Shown one piece after another: positions 11,640 to 22,724 of a DNA stretch of 64,000 nt. The stretch comes from Tachypleus tridentatus (lineage: Eukaryota; Arthropoda; Merostomata; Xiphosura; Limulidae): positions 152,553,009 to 152,617,008 of the forward strand of contig NC_134834.1 of the NCBI RefSeq assembly GCF_004210375.1, written 5' to 3'. A program made the translations under genes and the position numbers. The notes beneath the pieces were generated by a model. That model had not been told where the DNA came from, did no database searches, and saw nothing but the letters and a program-made list of their open reading frames with translations. Every line of letters begins with the position of its first letter. Position 1 is the stretch's first letter.

Positions 11640-11885
11640 AAGTCATGTAAATTCATGATTAATAAAAAGTTATCTTAGGACATGAAAGTTATTTATATTT
11701 ATAAGTTACATATATATTCTTTTAAAACCGAGAACTCTCATAGAAAAGGCAAAACACAAAATATGAAACTGTAAATTTACATGTATCTCTTCATGGAAAC
11801 ACATATCTTCATGTTGAATTTGGTGAAGATCCATCAACAGAGGCGAAGTTGTGGTAAACAAAACAAACACTTGTATATCCACACC
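11640..11885. repeat. Unclassified interspersed repeat
   Basis: The stretch from about 11750 (AAAACACAAAATATGAAACT ... TTGAATTTGGTGAAGATCCA ... CACACCCTAC) matches 58830-58975 in the same order with many differences, so it belongs to a dispersed family. Its class is unknown; it might be the tail of a retroelement. Confidence 0.6.
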
Positions 11886-11887
11886 CT

Positions 11888-12134
11888 ACGAGGTTTGTTT
11901 TTGTATTTCGCATAAAGCTACTCGAGGGCTATCTGTGCTAGCCGTCTCTAATTTAGTAGTGTAAGACTAGAGGGAAGGCAGCTAGTCATCAGCACCCACC
12001 GCCATCTCTTGGGCTACTCTTTTACCAACGAATAGTGGGATTGACTGAACATTATAACGTCGCGACGGGGATGCGAACCCGCAACCCTCAGATTACGAGT
12101 CACACACCTTAACACGCTTGGCCATGCGAGGCCT
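11888..12134 (-). mobile_element. tRNA-derived SINE, near full length
   Basis: Read on the minus strand it starts with a tRNA-like head: GGCCTCGCATGGCCAAGCG, an anticodon-loop-like ACTCGTAA, and a B-box GGTTCGCATCC, resembling a Thr tRNA with anticodon CGT. The body and the tail (AGCTTTATGCGAAA) follow. The head is diverged from a functional tRNA, so this is a SINE and not a tRNA gene. Confidence 0.88.
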
Positions 12135-12399
12135 CGGGGAAAAGACTGTACTACGAAAGATAAGCTAATTAAGGTCATAATTGAGGTGTGGAACCGCGAT
12201 CAAAATTATTTAAGATTGCAGACAACTCGTGGACTCGATGCCAAAGCGGATTAATGATCTGAAAATAAGGACGGTCATATCATGTAGAAATTTGTGAGTA
12301 ATTTTTGGATTCTCAGAAATAAGATGCAAAAAATTGAAAAAATCGCAATTTTCCGTCTTGTTACAATTAATTAGCACAAGGGTGTATCATGTATGTCAG

Positions 12400-13212
12400 T
12401 AATATACCACTGTCGGACCTAAAGGTTTTGCATCACAATTTGCTGACGATGTAGCGGTCTGGAAAAGTGTCCCCACTCCTCCAATAGCAGCAACGAACCT
12501 CCAACCAGTCCTGGATAGTTTAGAAGAATACTGCCAGAAATATAGAATAAAAATAAATATTCTGAAAAACCAAGTAATACCATTCACCAGATTAAATAAA
12601 CTGAAAAAAGATCCACCAAAGTTATACATGAATGGATCAATTTTACAGACTGTTACTATGGTTCAATTTTTAGGATTAACTTACGATATCATATTAACGT
12701 GGATACAACATACTAACAATATCCTGACTAGAATCTGGAAAAAAAAGCAAGTTGTGCAAGAAGTCTGTCAGGTAAAATCAAGGTACATCACCTGATAATG
12801 TAATAAAATTTACAAAACATACATTAGACATATAATAGAATACGCATGTCCAGCCTGGATAGACATAATACAAAATTCAATCTTAACTTCAGCTTATAAA
12901 GTACCCGCAATACTTCATTCACATTTATGCACAAGTATGCAAACACAGAGACAATATCTATAAGACTCTTGCATAATGCACTAAATTATTTTTTTAAAAT
13001 TTGGCATAAAATGATTTATTATGTGATCTCGACAGATACCACGTACGTGATGAACAACATAGTCCTAAGTACCTCTCCTATGAATATATATTTAAGAAAT
13101 ATAAATCAAGCTGGCCACCATGCACTAGACGCCTAGAACTGGTATAATAAGAGGTCTGTTGCACCTGATCCTCCTAAGTATCTAAAATCCAACATACCCA
13201 CAAAGAAGAAGC
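12400..13212 (+). mobile_element. LINE (Jockey-type) reverse transcriptase remnant
   Basis: Plus-strand frames give the C-terminal half of a non-LTR reverse transcriptase: QFADDVAVW (the FADD catalytic box), then VLDSLEEYCQKYRIKIN, QFLGLTYD, and KTYIRHIIEYACPAW. Several frameshifts and stops interrupt it. The order matches the better preserved element at 16.9-20.6 kb, but it is only a fragment, with no ORF1 or endonuclease. It is presumably inactive. Confidence 0.85.
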
Positions 13213-13845
13213 GAATTAGGGACGGCTATTATAGAAATCTGTAGTTGTCTTGCGCAAGATTCTGATATTGTAGGTATAGGTGTTTGTGGATAATAGTATT
13301 TCGCTTTTTCATTTCTGAAGATTGAGACAGTGAAACTTTACACTGAAATAAAATCAGATTAATCTTCGTGAAATAAAGTGAAATTCTGAGAGCTTTGGAA
13401 ATTCTCAGTGTGTTGAAATTAGAAGTGATGGTTATATCCATTCTAGGTATGTATATATGTGTATATATGTTTTAATTAATACTCGTATGGTAGACAGAAC
13501 ATGGTTGCATTTTAAAGATTTCAAAACAAAATTGTACAAATGTGTTTCTGAGCTGTATGTTCTGAGCTCTGAACACTAAAATTAGGGGTTTTATCTATAC
13601 GATATGGAAAGCACAGGTAGTTCGTTATATAGATTTTCGCTTAATGAATAAAGCAATTTATCTTTGTTTTTATGACCGTATAATTTATTTATTTTATGCT
13701 TGTGAAAAAGTACTTCAAGAAAAACGTTTTGTTGCCAGATGTACTGTGTTTAAAACAAATCGTTCAATGCACAGTGTTACTTGAAGTACGAGGCTCCAAA
13801 GGTTTTGTGTGTGTTCTTCAAACCATAGCGTTATATCAGTATTCC
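13213..13845. other. No recognised feature
   Basis: Between the LINE fragment and a degenerate SINE I see no coding, repeat or signal I can support. Confidence 0.5.
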
Positions 13846-13849
13846 TTCC

Positions 13850-14068
13850 TGATGGTTAGGACGATCGCTTCATAACCTACAAGTCGAGGAATCGAAACCT
13901 GGTGTCGAAAATGCTCGCTCTTTCATTCGTGGGAACGTTTTAAGGTTGTCGGTAAGTCATACTATTTGTTGGTAAACAGCACCCAAGAGTTCATTTGCCT
14001 TTGATTGGCAGTTCAAAATTAGGAGTAGCGGCAGATAGACCCTACTAGTTTTGCCACAAAGAGATAAT
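13850..14068 (+). mobile_element. Highly diverged SINE relative
   Basis: The order of pieces is SINE-like: a tRNA-like head with GAGGAATCGAAACC at the B-box position, then TTTCATTCGTGGGAACG, CACCCAAGAGTTC, AAAATTAGGAGTAGCGGCAG and TTTTGCCACAAAGAGATAA. It is much more diverged than the copies at 11.4 and 11.9 kb. Confidence 0.55.
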
Positions 14069-14292
14069 ACGAGGGACTTAAGTCCGCCTGAAATGCCGAT
14101 GAAAAAAACCAAATTCGTGTGTGAATTTCTAGATCCTGGGAATATATATTGTCAACGAAAGAGCTTTATCCCACATTATCAATTTGTATTTCCGTATCAT
14201 CAAACCTTGGGTTACTAAAGTAATGAACGTTATTCCGAAAGCTAGAGACTAAATAATCGTTTTACCATCCTTTTATAATAAAGCATTTTATT

Positions 14293-15586
14293 AAAAAAAA
14301 AAATACACGGACTGACGTCATAAAACAAAAAGTACTTTATTTAGAAGTTACAGTTCTGGGACCCCTTCAAAGTACTCTCCTCCCCAACGCACACACTTAT
14401 CCCAACGGTGTTTCCACTTGTTGAAACAGTTCTGGTACGCTTCTTTTGTAATGTCCTCCAACTCCTTCGTCGCATTTGCCTTAATCTCGGGAATCGTCTC
14501 AAATCTTCTTCTTTTCAAGGGTCTTTTGAGTTCGGGAACAAGAAAAAATCGCAAGGAGCAAGGTCAGGTGAGTAGGGGTGGGGAAGAACAGTGATCGAGT
14601 GTTTGGCCAAAACTCGCGAGTTCTGAGGGCTGAAGCGTTGTCGTGATGGAAAAACCAGTCGCCACTCCTCCACATTTCTGGCCTTTTGCGACGGATGGCG
14701 TCCCTCAGACGTTTCAGAACTTCAATGTAGTAAGTCTGGTTCACTGTGGAGCCTTCGGGGAGGTACTCGTGGTGAACAACACCCTTAGCATCGAAGAAAA
14801 CTGTCAGCATCACCTTGACCTTGGATTGAACTTGGCGAGCTTTTTTTGAGTCTGGGGATGTTTCACCCATCCATTGGGACGATGGACCTTCGTTTCAATG
14901 TCATAACCATAAACCCATGATTCACCACCTGTTATGATCCTTGACAAAAGTTTTCATCTTCTTCTGAACGATCAAGCAGTTCCTGACAAACTTGGACGCG
15001 ATGGGCTTTTGTTCGTCCGTCATCAGGCGTGGCACAAATTTCGTAGCAACGCGGTGCATCTTCAATTTTCGGTCAAAATCTCGTAACAAGATCCAACTGA
15101 TATCCCACACTCGTCAGCAAGCTCCTGACAGTCAGACGTCGATTTGCCCGCACCAGGGTGTTGATTTTGTCGATTTGCGGGTCGTCAGTTGACGTGGAAG
15201 GACGTCCAGGATGCTCATCATCTTCAATGGACTGTCGACCATCCTTAAAACGTTCATGCCACTTGAAACATGCCGTACGATTCATAGCAACATCACCGTA
15301 AGCCGTGTTAAGCATAGCAAAGTTACAGTCGCAGATTTTCCAAGTTTAACACAAAATTTCACAGCAAGTCATTGCTCCTTCAGGTCATTCATTCTGAAAT
15401 CCGCCAAACGAAAAATCGCACTTCACTTAAAACCGCGTAGCTAATTCACAAATGAAGATATCTGCAATCGGGAAATGGCGTCGTAATCAGCTGATTGTGC
15501 GAACCTAGCGACACCAAGCGGATTCCCCTGGAACCAACTGGAGCCGCGCAATTCAAACAGTCCGCGTATTTTTTGAACAGACCTCG
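14293..15586 (-). mobile_element. mariner-family DNA transposon, broken
   Basis: The right terminal inverted repeat (15557-15586, ending before a TA) reads inward CGAGGTCTGTTCAAAAAATA then CGCGGACTG. At the left end only the inner part survives (AAAAAATACACGGACTG at about 14297-14314), preceded by an A-run. The transposase lies on the minus strand. TA dinucleotides at the borders fit mariner target-site choice. It is non-autonomous because of transposase frameshifts and the damaged left end. Confidence 0.88.
14348..15392 (-). pseudogene. mariner transposase pseudogene
   Basis: A DDE transposase of the Tc1/mariner superfamily catalyses cut-and-paste transposition in the nucleus. Recognisable parts in order are an N-terminal helix-turn-helix region (WHERFKDGRQSIEDDEHPGR and PSTSTDD), a linker (VRANRRLTVRSL), the first catalytic region (VYGYDIETK, NGWVKHP), the second catalytic motif (FFHHDNA), and the third (SPDLAPCDFFLFP, across a frameshift), then KWKHRWDKCVRWGGEYFEG to the stop at 14348. 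These lie in different frames and several stops interrupt the N-terminal region, so no intact protein is made. The motifs and spacing are those of mariner elements with a D,D34D-type site. Confidence 0.88.
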
Positions 15587-15589
15587 TAC

Positions 15590-16811
15590 TCATCGCTACT
15601 AACCTAAAATGCAACGGGTATTTCGATAACAACTGACGCTAGAATAATTTCTGCAGTAGACCTGGAAACCACTAAACAAAATCAAACCCCTCATATATGA
15701 TAGGAGTGTACTGTTGCACCCTGAGAACCCCTAGTATTTGTGGTGTCATGTAGAAGTAGTGACTCAGTAAATAGATTAGGCATCAATGTCATTTTTTTTC
15801 AATAAAATTCACGTTTTGCTGAATAAGAGAAATTAACAACTAAATACATACACAGTTAAGCTGCTGATTAATAATAGATAATTAACTGCGACATTATTTC
15901 CCATGTTATTCAAACATCGAAAGTATTTTATGGTTGGGCTATACATAAAGAGTAAACAAAATAAAGCTTTCTGGCAGAAGACCAACCAACAATGCTTATC
16001 ACATGATGACGTGGAGATCCACGAAGACGATATTTATATTATTGAAGCACAATACTGTATCCATGACAATATTTTTTGATCGAGGATTAAATTTAAAATC
16101 ACGAACAAAATGATACTGATTAATAGTTCACATAAGCGCGTGAAATATTCTGTCGTTTTAAATATCTCAAAATTAGTTAAACGGACAAATAATTAGCTAT
16201 GGACCAATGGCCGGTTAAATTACTTAACGATCAACCTAGTACGTCAACAAACTTTGCTCGGATAATAATGCCTGAGGCACAAATTTTGTTACAACATGGT
16301 TATAAATTAGGAAGACTTATTGAGAGGGATCGTACAGTAAAGTGAGGTAAACTTAAAAGGAAAATACATCGAGTTTGTGGAGTTAAGACAGAGAGGCGAA
16401 ATTATAATGATTTGCGTAACATATAAACTCAATTCTAAAATTTTAGATTTGTATGAATAATACTATAATTATTTCAGGTAAAAATAATTTCGTGTTAAAA
16501 ATAAACATCGATATAGAAAATCACGAAGCACCAACAGGCGTATTATTCATTAAACCATAGAAGATGTGAATATTTGCAATTTTTTTAACCAAATAGTGAT
16601 TTCAATTAATGATATTTTATCTTTTGAATTTATAAAATGTTAGAACGATTCATTTACAATTACTCTCAAATGTTTCTTGGAAGAGTTTTAGCGAATTTAT
16701 AGCACAACAATAATTACCAAAGAGAATTGAGATTTTAGTAAGATGTACATGATCGTAAATTTAAAACCACAACATATTCTTATAACAGAATTGCTTTATT
16801 TATTTTTTAAA
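15590..16811. other. No recognised feature
   Basis: About 1.2 kb with ordinary CpG content. No coding or repeat is supported. It may hold diverged transposon remains. Confidence 0.5.
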
Positions 16812-16925
16812 CCATCGCCAGGCATGTCCAGGTGGTCGTGGGTCTGAATCCCCGTCACACCAAACATGTTCTCCTTTTCAGCCGTGGGGGCCTTATAATG
16901 TGACTTCATCCCATTATTCTTTGTT
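16812..16925 (+). mobile_element. SINE head fragment, cut by LINE
   Basis: The tRNA-like head (CCAGGCATGTCCAGGTGG, B-box GTCTGAATCCCC) and part of the body (AACATGTTCTCCTTTTCAGC, CCCATTATTCTTTG) are present. The copy stops abruptly where LINE ORF1 sequence begins. Confidence 0.75.
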
Positions 16926-19900
16926 CGCCACTAATTCTAAGAACACCACCACTGTCACACAAACACAAGATTCTCCTAACTACAGAATTCCAACTCTGTT
17001 CATCGAAGGAGTAAATAACACAACACGCATTCCACAGATTGTCAAACAACTGAGGGCCTAGGTTTAAAGACATCAAACGTCTTCCTAATGGAAGAATCAT
17101 GCTTAAACGTTCCGAACCGCAATAGTTTGCAAATATTTTGGCCAACTGGCCCAAGGATGCCTTTGGGGTTCAAGCCACTATCACTACACCAAAAACCAAC
17201 ACACCAAAACTAACAGTCATAATCAGAGGTGTCGATTTCGACATCGAAGATCATGAAATCACTGACGAACTAATAACTCAAGGCTTTGACATTGCATCAT
17301 CAAACAGAATTATCTCATTCAGAACGAAACAAAAACGCCACTGATCAAGGCAACCGTCAACAAAAAAAGACGATCAGGACAAATTATTAAAAAAACGGTT
17401 GCTTTTTATTTTTCAAAAGACACACGACCGAACCGGAAAAACACACCAAAAACCCATTATCCAATGGTACAAATGTCAACGGTTCGGACACACAAAAACT
17501 AATTATATGGCCAAGGACAGATGTGTTAGATGTGGCGGATCTCACGAGGTCGCTCAGTGTCATAACGAACGTAACCAAGTGAGATGCGCTAACTGTCAGG
17601 GCCCCACGCAGCCAGTTACAAAGGCTGCCCCAAATACGCAACAGATTCCTTTTCAAAACCACGAACAATAATCAAACCCACGGCACCCACATCACCAAAC
17701 AACCTTTACTACCAACTCCAACTGACTCGCAAATCAAACACACTCAACCTCAACCAACACGTACTTACGCGGACGTAACACGCCCGAAAACAACACAAGC
17801 ATTCAACCCCACAGATTTCACCACAAACTTGCTAGCAATGCTGATAGAATTGAGTGATCTCCCCTCATTCGAATCGAGGCACGAGTCACTCAAGGCTGTT
17901 TGCAGCCTTGCAAGTTATTATTTTAACCTTCCTCACCTCAAACCACATCATCTTTCACTCAAAATTCATGCAAGGGAAATAAAACAACACATTAAAATCT
18001 TACACATCAACTGCCAAGGAAATCTCAAAGACAAAAAAATAGAAATATACAACATAAACAAACATATAAACGCCAACATAATCATCGTTTCAGAAACACT
18101 TTAAATAGAGAAACAAAACACCACAATCCCAGTTCATTACACACAGCATACCTCACTCAGAAAACAACAGGTATAATAGCTTACTTTAGTACGAAAATAT
18201 CGCATTTAATCTCGATAGAAGATTCCTTTAAATCTAACATCAATGAAACCATTTTTTGTAATATGCACGGCTAACTATTCCGATTCTAGCCATATATTGC
18301 TCATCAACCAAAGATATCGACATTAACTTCCTTCAAAATGTGTTAATCGTAAACCCAAACCAATTATTATTGGAGATGTTAATTCACCACACACAGAATT
18401 AAGGGGTAACAGAGACACACGCAGAGGATCGTGCATAAAATTTTTATCTCTAGCAATAAAATGCACCTAATTAATGACCATACACCTACACACTTCTCAG
18501 CCGCTAACGGCTCATACGATGTACTCGATTTCATCATCGCACCCAAGTCCATGGTCAACAGAATATCTAACTTTAAAGTGCATGATGAAATCACCAGTGA
18601 CCACTTCCCCATGTCATGTATGATTCACCCGCGCCACCCTGCTGTGGCGTACGTGACTCCTTCCGCATACACCTACACTGAAACCGACTGGCTCACTTTT
18701 AATGCCTCTCTAGACTCGTACCTACCCCATCAAATCGAACATGTAAATAACAAAACAGAACTAGACAACTATGTTGATCAAATTACAGAAGCCATAAAGA
18801 AAGCCATAAAAAACACAATTCCTAAATCAAAGAGAAAACAATCACTTATTCAATGGACTCTTAACACCAGAAATTCACGCACTAATAATCAAACGCAGAC
18901 AATTAAGACGAACACACTACGTCACACGCGATCCACACACTAAAACAGAAATCAATAGAACAAATACAAAAATAAAACAAGAAATTAAAAAAGTCAGAGA
19001 AAACAATTGGCATAACTTCTGTAAAAACTTAGAAAAAACCAAGAACAATCCAAAAGAATTCTGGAAAAAATTCAAGAGTATTGCTTCAGACAAAAACACA
19101 AATCACATGCTACAACATATCACACACAACAATAAAATCGCAAGGACGGACGAAGAGAAAGCTGACTTGTTAGCTGACTATCACAAATCCTCTTTTAGCG
19201 ATTTAAACTCGACACACAACACCAACACCATGTCAACAACTTCATAAATACAAACCAAGCTACATTCTCACCAGGATTCCCCAGCGAGACACTAAAAGCA
19301 TACTCAAGTTCAATCAATAGAAAAATAACCATAACCGAACTAAAAATTAATATCAAAAACTTTAAGAACACTTCCTCCGGACATGACCAAATACCAAATA
19401 TTATTCTGAAAAAAAGTTCCACTCTCCTACTACACCTCACAAACATCATGAACATTTCACTAGCGACCGGGTATTACCCTGACACGTGGAAAAAAGCCAT
19501 CATAACAACGATCCCCAAGAAACAAACTAATAGAACAAATCCAGATAATTTCTGCCCCATCAGTCTGTTAAGCTGCCTTGGCAAACTGATGGGAGAATTA
19601 TCTCAACAGTCTTCTCCATTTTGCGAATCAAACATCCTTCCAGAATCTCAAAATGCCTCCAGAAAAATAGACAAACAACAGATCACCTCACACGACTCAC
19701 CGAATCAATCTACAAAGCTTACAACAACAATCAAGTAACCATCGGGTATTCCTAGATGTAAAAAAGCATTCGACAGCGTTTGGCACAACGCCATCATATA
19801 CAAACTAAATCACCTACAAATAAATCCCATGATAGTCAAATGGATTTCAAATTTCTTAACCAATAGAACAGCACAAGTAAAGTCAATAAAACCATATCCA

Positions 19901-20615
19901 AATTATTTAATATAACGGCATGAGTGCCCCAAGGATCAGTCCTCTCTCCACTTCTATACATAATTTTCGTCAGTGACATACCTTTTCCAAATCTAACATA
20001 CACACACAATTGCAATGCATGAGCGACATCGCAATCTGGAGCACCTCCAGAAACCCAGTAATGGCCATGTCTCGCATACAAGAATCACTAGACAACGTAT
20101 CAACATGGAGCAACAAGTGGAGGGTCGTGTTAAATCCAACAAAAACACAAGCAATCACCTTCTATAGAAAACTAAAGAAGCAAAGAAAAAATCTAGAAAA
20201 ATAAAACTATCACTTGGAAACACAACCATTAACATGAGCAAAAACATCACATTCCTTGGCGTCACTTTTGACACAAAACTAACATGGAAAAAACACATAA
20301 ACAATATACACTCATCAATCAGAAAAGGATTTCATATCTGAAGACTATAACTGGTAAACAATCAAATGCACCAAACACCATTATACAAATATACAAGGCT
20401 TACATCCGTCCACTAATAGAGTACGGATGTCAAGTAACATACAATATGTCAAACAACACACTCCAGAAAATCCAAGTGCAACAAAACAGAATATTAAAAT
20501 CCGCATTCAGCCTACCATCATTTACGCCAACAAATTATTTACACCAAATTAGTAATTTACCAACTATAAGAGATAGAATAACAGAACTTTCTCTCAAATA
20601 TTATCTAAAAGCAAG
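16926..20615 (+). mobile_element. Jockey-type non-LTR retrotransposon, 5' and 3' truncated, degenerate
   Basis: Modules appear in the usual order. ORF1 is a gag-like nucleic-acid-binding protein with KLTVIIRGVDFDIEDHE and a CCHC cluster (CQRFGHTKTN, CVRCGGSHEVAQC, CANCQG) at about 17140-17670. An APE-type endonuclease follows, from about 17995 (ILHINCQGNL) to about 18625, with GDVNSPH and a C-terminal SDH motif in TSDHFPMSC. The reverse transcriptase runs from about 18960 to 20610 (FWKKFKSIASD, YYPDTWKKAIITTIPKK, FLDVKKAFDSVWH, GVPQGSVLSPLLY, TFLGVTFDTKLTW, IYKAYIRPLIEYGC). Frameshifts and stops break every module. At the FADD box the sequence reads CMSDIAIW, so one catalytic Asp is lost. The 3' end is missing; a different sequence begins at about 20616. 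Confidence 0.92.
17138..17671 (+). pseudogene. LINE ORF1 remnant (gag-like, CCHC zinc knuckles)
   Basis: Two overlapping open segments in different frames, 17138-17344 and 17399-17671, together give the ORF1 protein C-terminal half. The second has three Cys/His knuckles between about residues 25 and 75 of that segment. In this class the protein binds the element RNA. A frameshift near 17345-17400 separates the two. Confidence 0.8.
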
Positions 20616-20661
20616 TTGTTCCTCACCTGGTACTTGGTCTGTTTCAGTCTTCAGTTTTTGA
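19448..20661 (+). pseudogene. LINE reverse transcriptase remnant
   Basis: Three open segments (19448-19738, 20010-20204, 20284-20661) carry the fingers, palm and thumb of the reverse transcriptase. The first Asp box (AFDSVWH, near 19770) is present; the second is altered to CMSD near 20010-20025. The last segment runs through the element end into unrelated sequence. Confidence 0.8.
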
Positions 20662-21890
20662 CTCAATGAAGCTCAGCCTTCTGATATTTTTTTTTATTTA
20701 AGGAATGGAGTGTGTAGTTCCCCTGACTCACTATTTCCTTTACAATAGGTTTTATCTGTTAAATTTCTCTCTTAAATACCTTGTCCCTTTAGGCTCAGCT
20801 TATGCCAGTCTTCACTGTATTTTGAGCAACCAGTAGAATCTCTTTCAATCCTCTGTTCCTTTCTTGTGATGCTGCCATCTTCTCAAGGATCTATCTTGTT
20901 GACTGGATTGTGTCAATGCTATGTTTGGCATTCCACTACTTCAACCAGGTCTGGATCTCTATCTCTGGTCCTTTTTATCTTTGTCTGCAGTTTGAGTTTT
21001 CAGGCATCATTAAGTGTACACAACTTCATTTTGAGGTTCATCCAGTTTATTTTTGCCATGAAATGTCTCATTTTCTAGGTATGTCATCTTCTGTGCCTAC
21101 TGGATGGTTTAATCAACTCTTTGCATTGTATATTTTTCTCTGGATAGAGATGCCAACATTCTCATGTTTCATCACATCAGATGCACCAATTGTCTCATTC
21201 TCTGGCTTCATTATTTTGATGACCTTTGGGTGAGATCCTTCAGACTGGAGCGTAGGTTACATCTAAAATCTTCATCTCCAGTTACCTCTATCTCTAGTTA
21301 CAATTTGCCAGTTTACTTTGTCTTTTAATGGTAACTGCTTCTTTTACTTCCTTACCCATTCATAATGTAATGAAGTTTGCTTTTCTGGACCAACTCATTG
21401 GTAGGTGGGGTGTACTTAATCTCCTATATCTCTTTCAAGACAAGGGTAACATGAAGTAGTGTGTGTGTGTGTGTGTTTCATTCTCCATTCCAGACTGTAT
21501 CTTTATGGACTAGCATGTAAATAGCCAGTACCAGGGGTTTGTGCCTACTTCCTTTGCTTGTGCATGCTGGCTTTTAAAATTATGTTTTGCAGTTGCACGT
21601 TCCCACTTTCCCAGTGGGATTCCTTTCACTTTTATCAGTGGATTATGGAGAGATCCTTATTGCTACCATTTCTAAGGTGTAAGGGATGTTGACTTGAAAG
21701 AGTTCCTCACTGGTTGTGCAAGGCTCAATATATATATAACACAATGAAGTGAGAAGCTGTGCAGGAGTGTTCATGTCATTGTAGTGTAGGTCACTGCCTC
21801 TTACCTCTGACTTAAAGGGATAGGTGCATTGCACTTACTATGTAACCACCAAGTTAATCATGAGATTAATCATACTATAACTTTTGATGA
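20616..21890. repeat. Pyrimidine-rich, CpG-poor repeat-like sequence, unclassified
   Basis: The + strand is rich in TCT/CTT runs, in the style of the DIRS-like element at 34.5-37.3 kb. I found no certain alignment with it. Short open frames (20866-21078, 20910-21233) resemble no protein I know. It starts abruptly at the LINE break and includes a (GT)n at 21459-21476. Confidence 0.4.
21459..21476. repeat. (GT)n microsatellite
   Basis: Nine GT units. Confidence 0.9.
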
Positions 21891-21959
21891 TGGAAGAGTA
21901 TTTTAATTAAATTTTACAGTGTATGGGTAAATGTGACAAGGTATCTATAACAGAAAATA

Positions 21960-22090
21960 TTAGTTTTATTTAAGCACAGGTACACCACCAGTTTTCCAGC
22001 ACCTTCGGTTCCAAAACCTTGTAGGATTATCCATTTTGCTGGATCATCAGAGGTCATGTAATAATAATTCAACAAATATACCTCTGACCC
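21960..22090. repeat. Possible DNA-transposon end
   Basis: The phrase GGATTATCCATTTTGCTGGA followed by TCATC resembles the ends of pogo/Tigger-like transposons as I remember them. No transposase is visible next to it. Confidence 0.3.
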
Positions 22091-22287
22091 ATCATGTCTA
22101 AAGCACCATGAACTGCAAGAAACTTAAATAAAACAAATATTAAATGTGAATTAAATTATTAATGAAATACATTAGTACAGACATAACTGATACAGGTTTA
22201 TTAGCACAGTATAAATGGAAAAGCTTTATTAGTTACTGTGCTTACAAAAAAAGGTAGCAGTAGTACTGCTTCTAAAGTGGCAAATTT

Positions 22288-22724
22288 TTATAACTTTACT
22301 GGAATTGTGGAGCTAATAACAAAAACCTGTTTCATTATGGATTTGTGATGTTGCAGGGGAACACCTGGAGTACTTGAAGTTGAAGCCACAGAATTATCAG
22401 ATATAGGCATACTGCTCTGACACACATTCTTCTTGGCTATATTTTTAAACATTTCATCCAAGTAAAGTTGTTTTATGTGCTTTGATCTTTCCCTGTGTAA
22501 TTTTTCATACAGCAAATGAAGAGCCATTAGCTTTTGTTCTGCCACAAAGGTACATTGTTCCAGCTTACTGATTAATTCATCCATCAACTCAATAGTAAAT
22601 CTTTAAGCTACCACTACCACCATTTACCTACCATACCTACATTTCAGTGAGAAATTCAAATGCATAGCCAAGAAATTCAATATAGAAGTCCGATGGAAAT
22701 CTTGTAATACTTTTAAGGTCCATT
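22288..22724 (-). CDS. Possible small coiled-coil protein, unrecognised
   Basis: The main open segment (22600-22288) encodes an amphipathic, leucine-rich helix region (LMDELISKLEQCTFVAEQKL, LHLLYEKLHRERSKHIKQLY) then a Ser/Thr-rich tail (SVASTSSTPG). A 5' piece at 22724-22641 starts at an ATG after an acceptor-like sequence and reads MDLKSITRFPSDFYIEFLGY. It joins in phase across a 40-base interval with GT...AG ends (22640-22601). Such an intron would be unusually short, so this join is uncertain. The codons look coding-like, but I cannot name the family. It may instead be a retro-derived or transposon-derived fragment. It lies upstream of PRPF39 on the opposite strand. Confidence 0.35.

Noticed and set aside
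12064-12134. tRNA-Thr gene on the minus strand
   Set aside because: It has a tRNA-like head but a diverged acceptor and is continuous with the SINE body, so it is a SINE promoter region.
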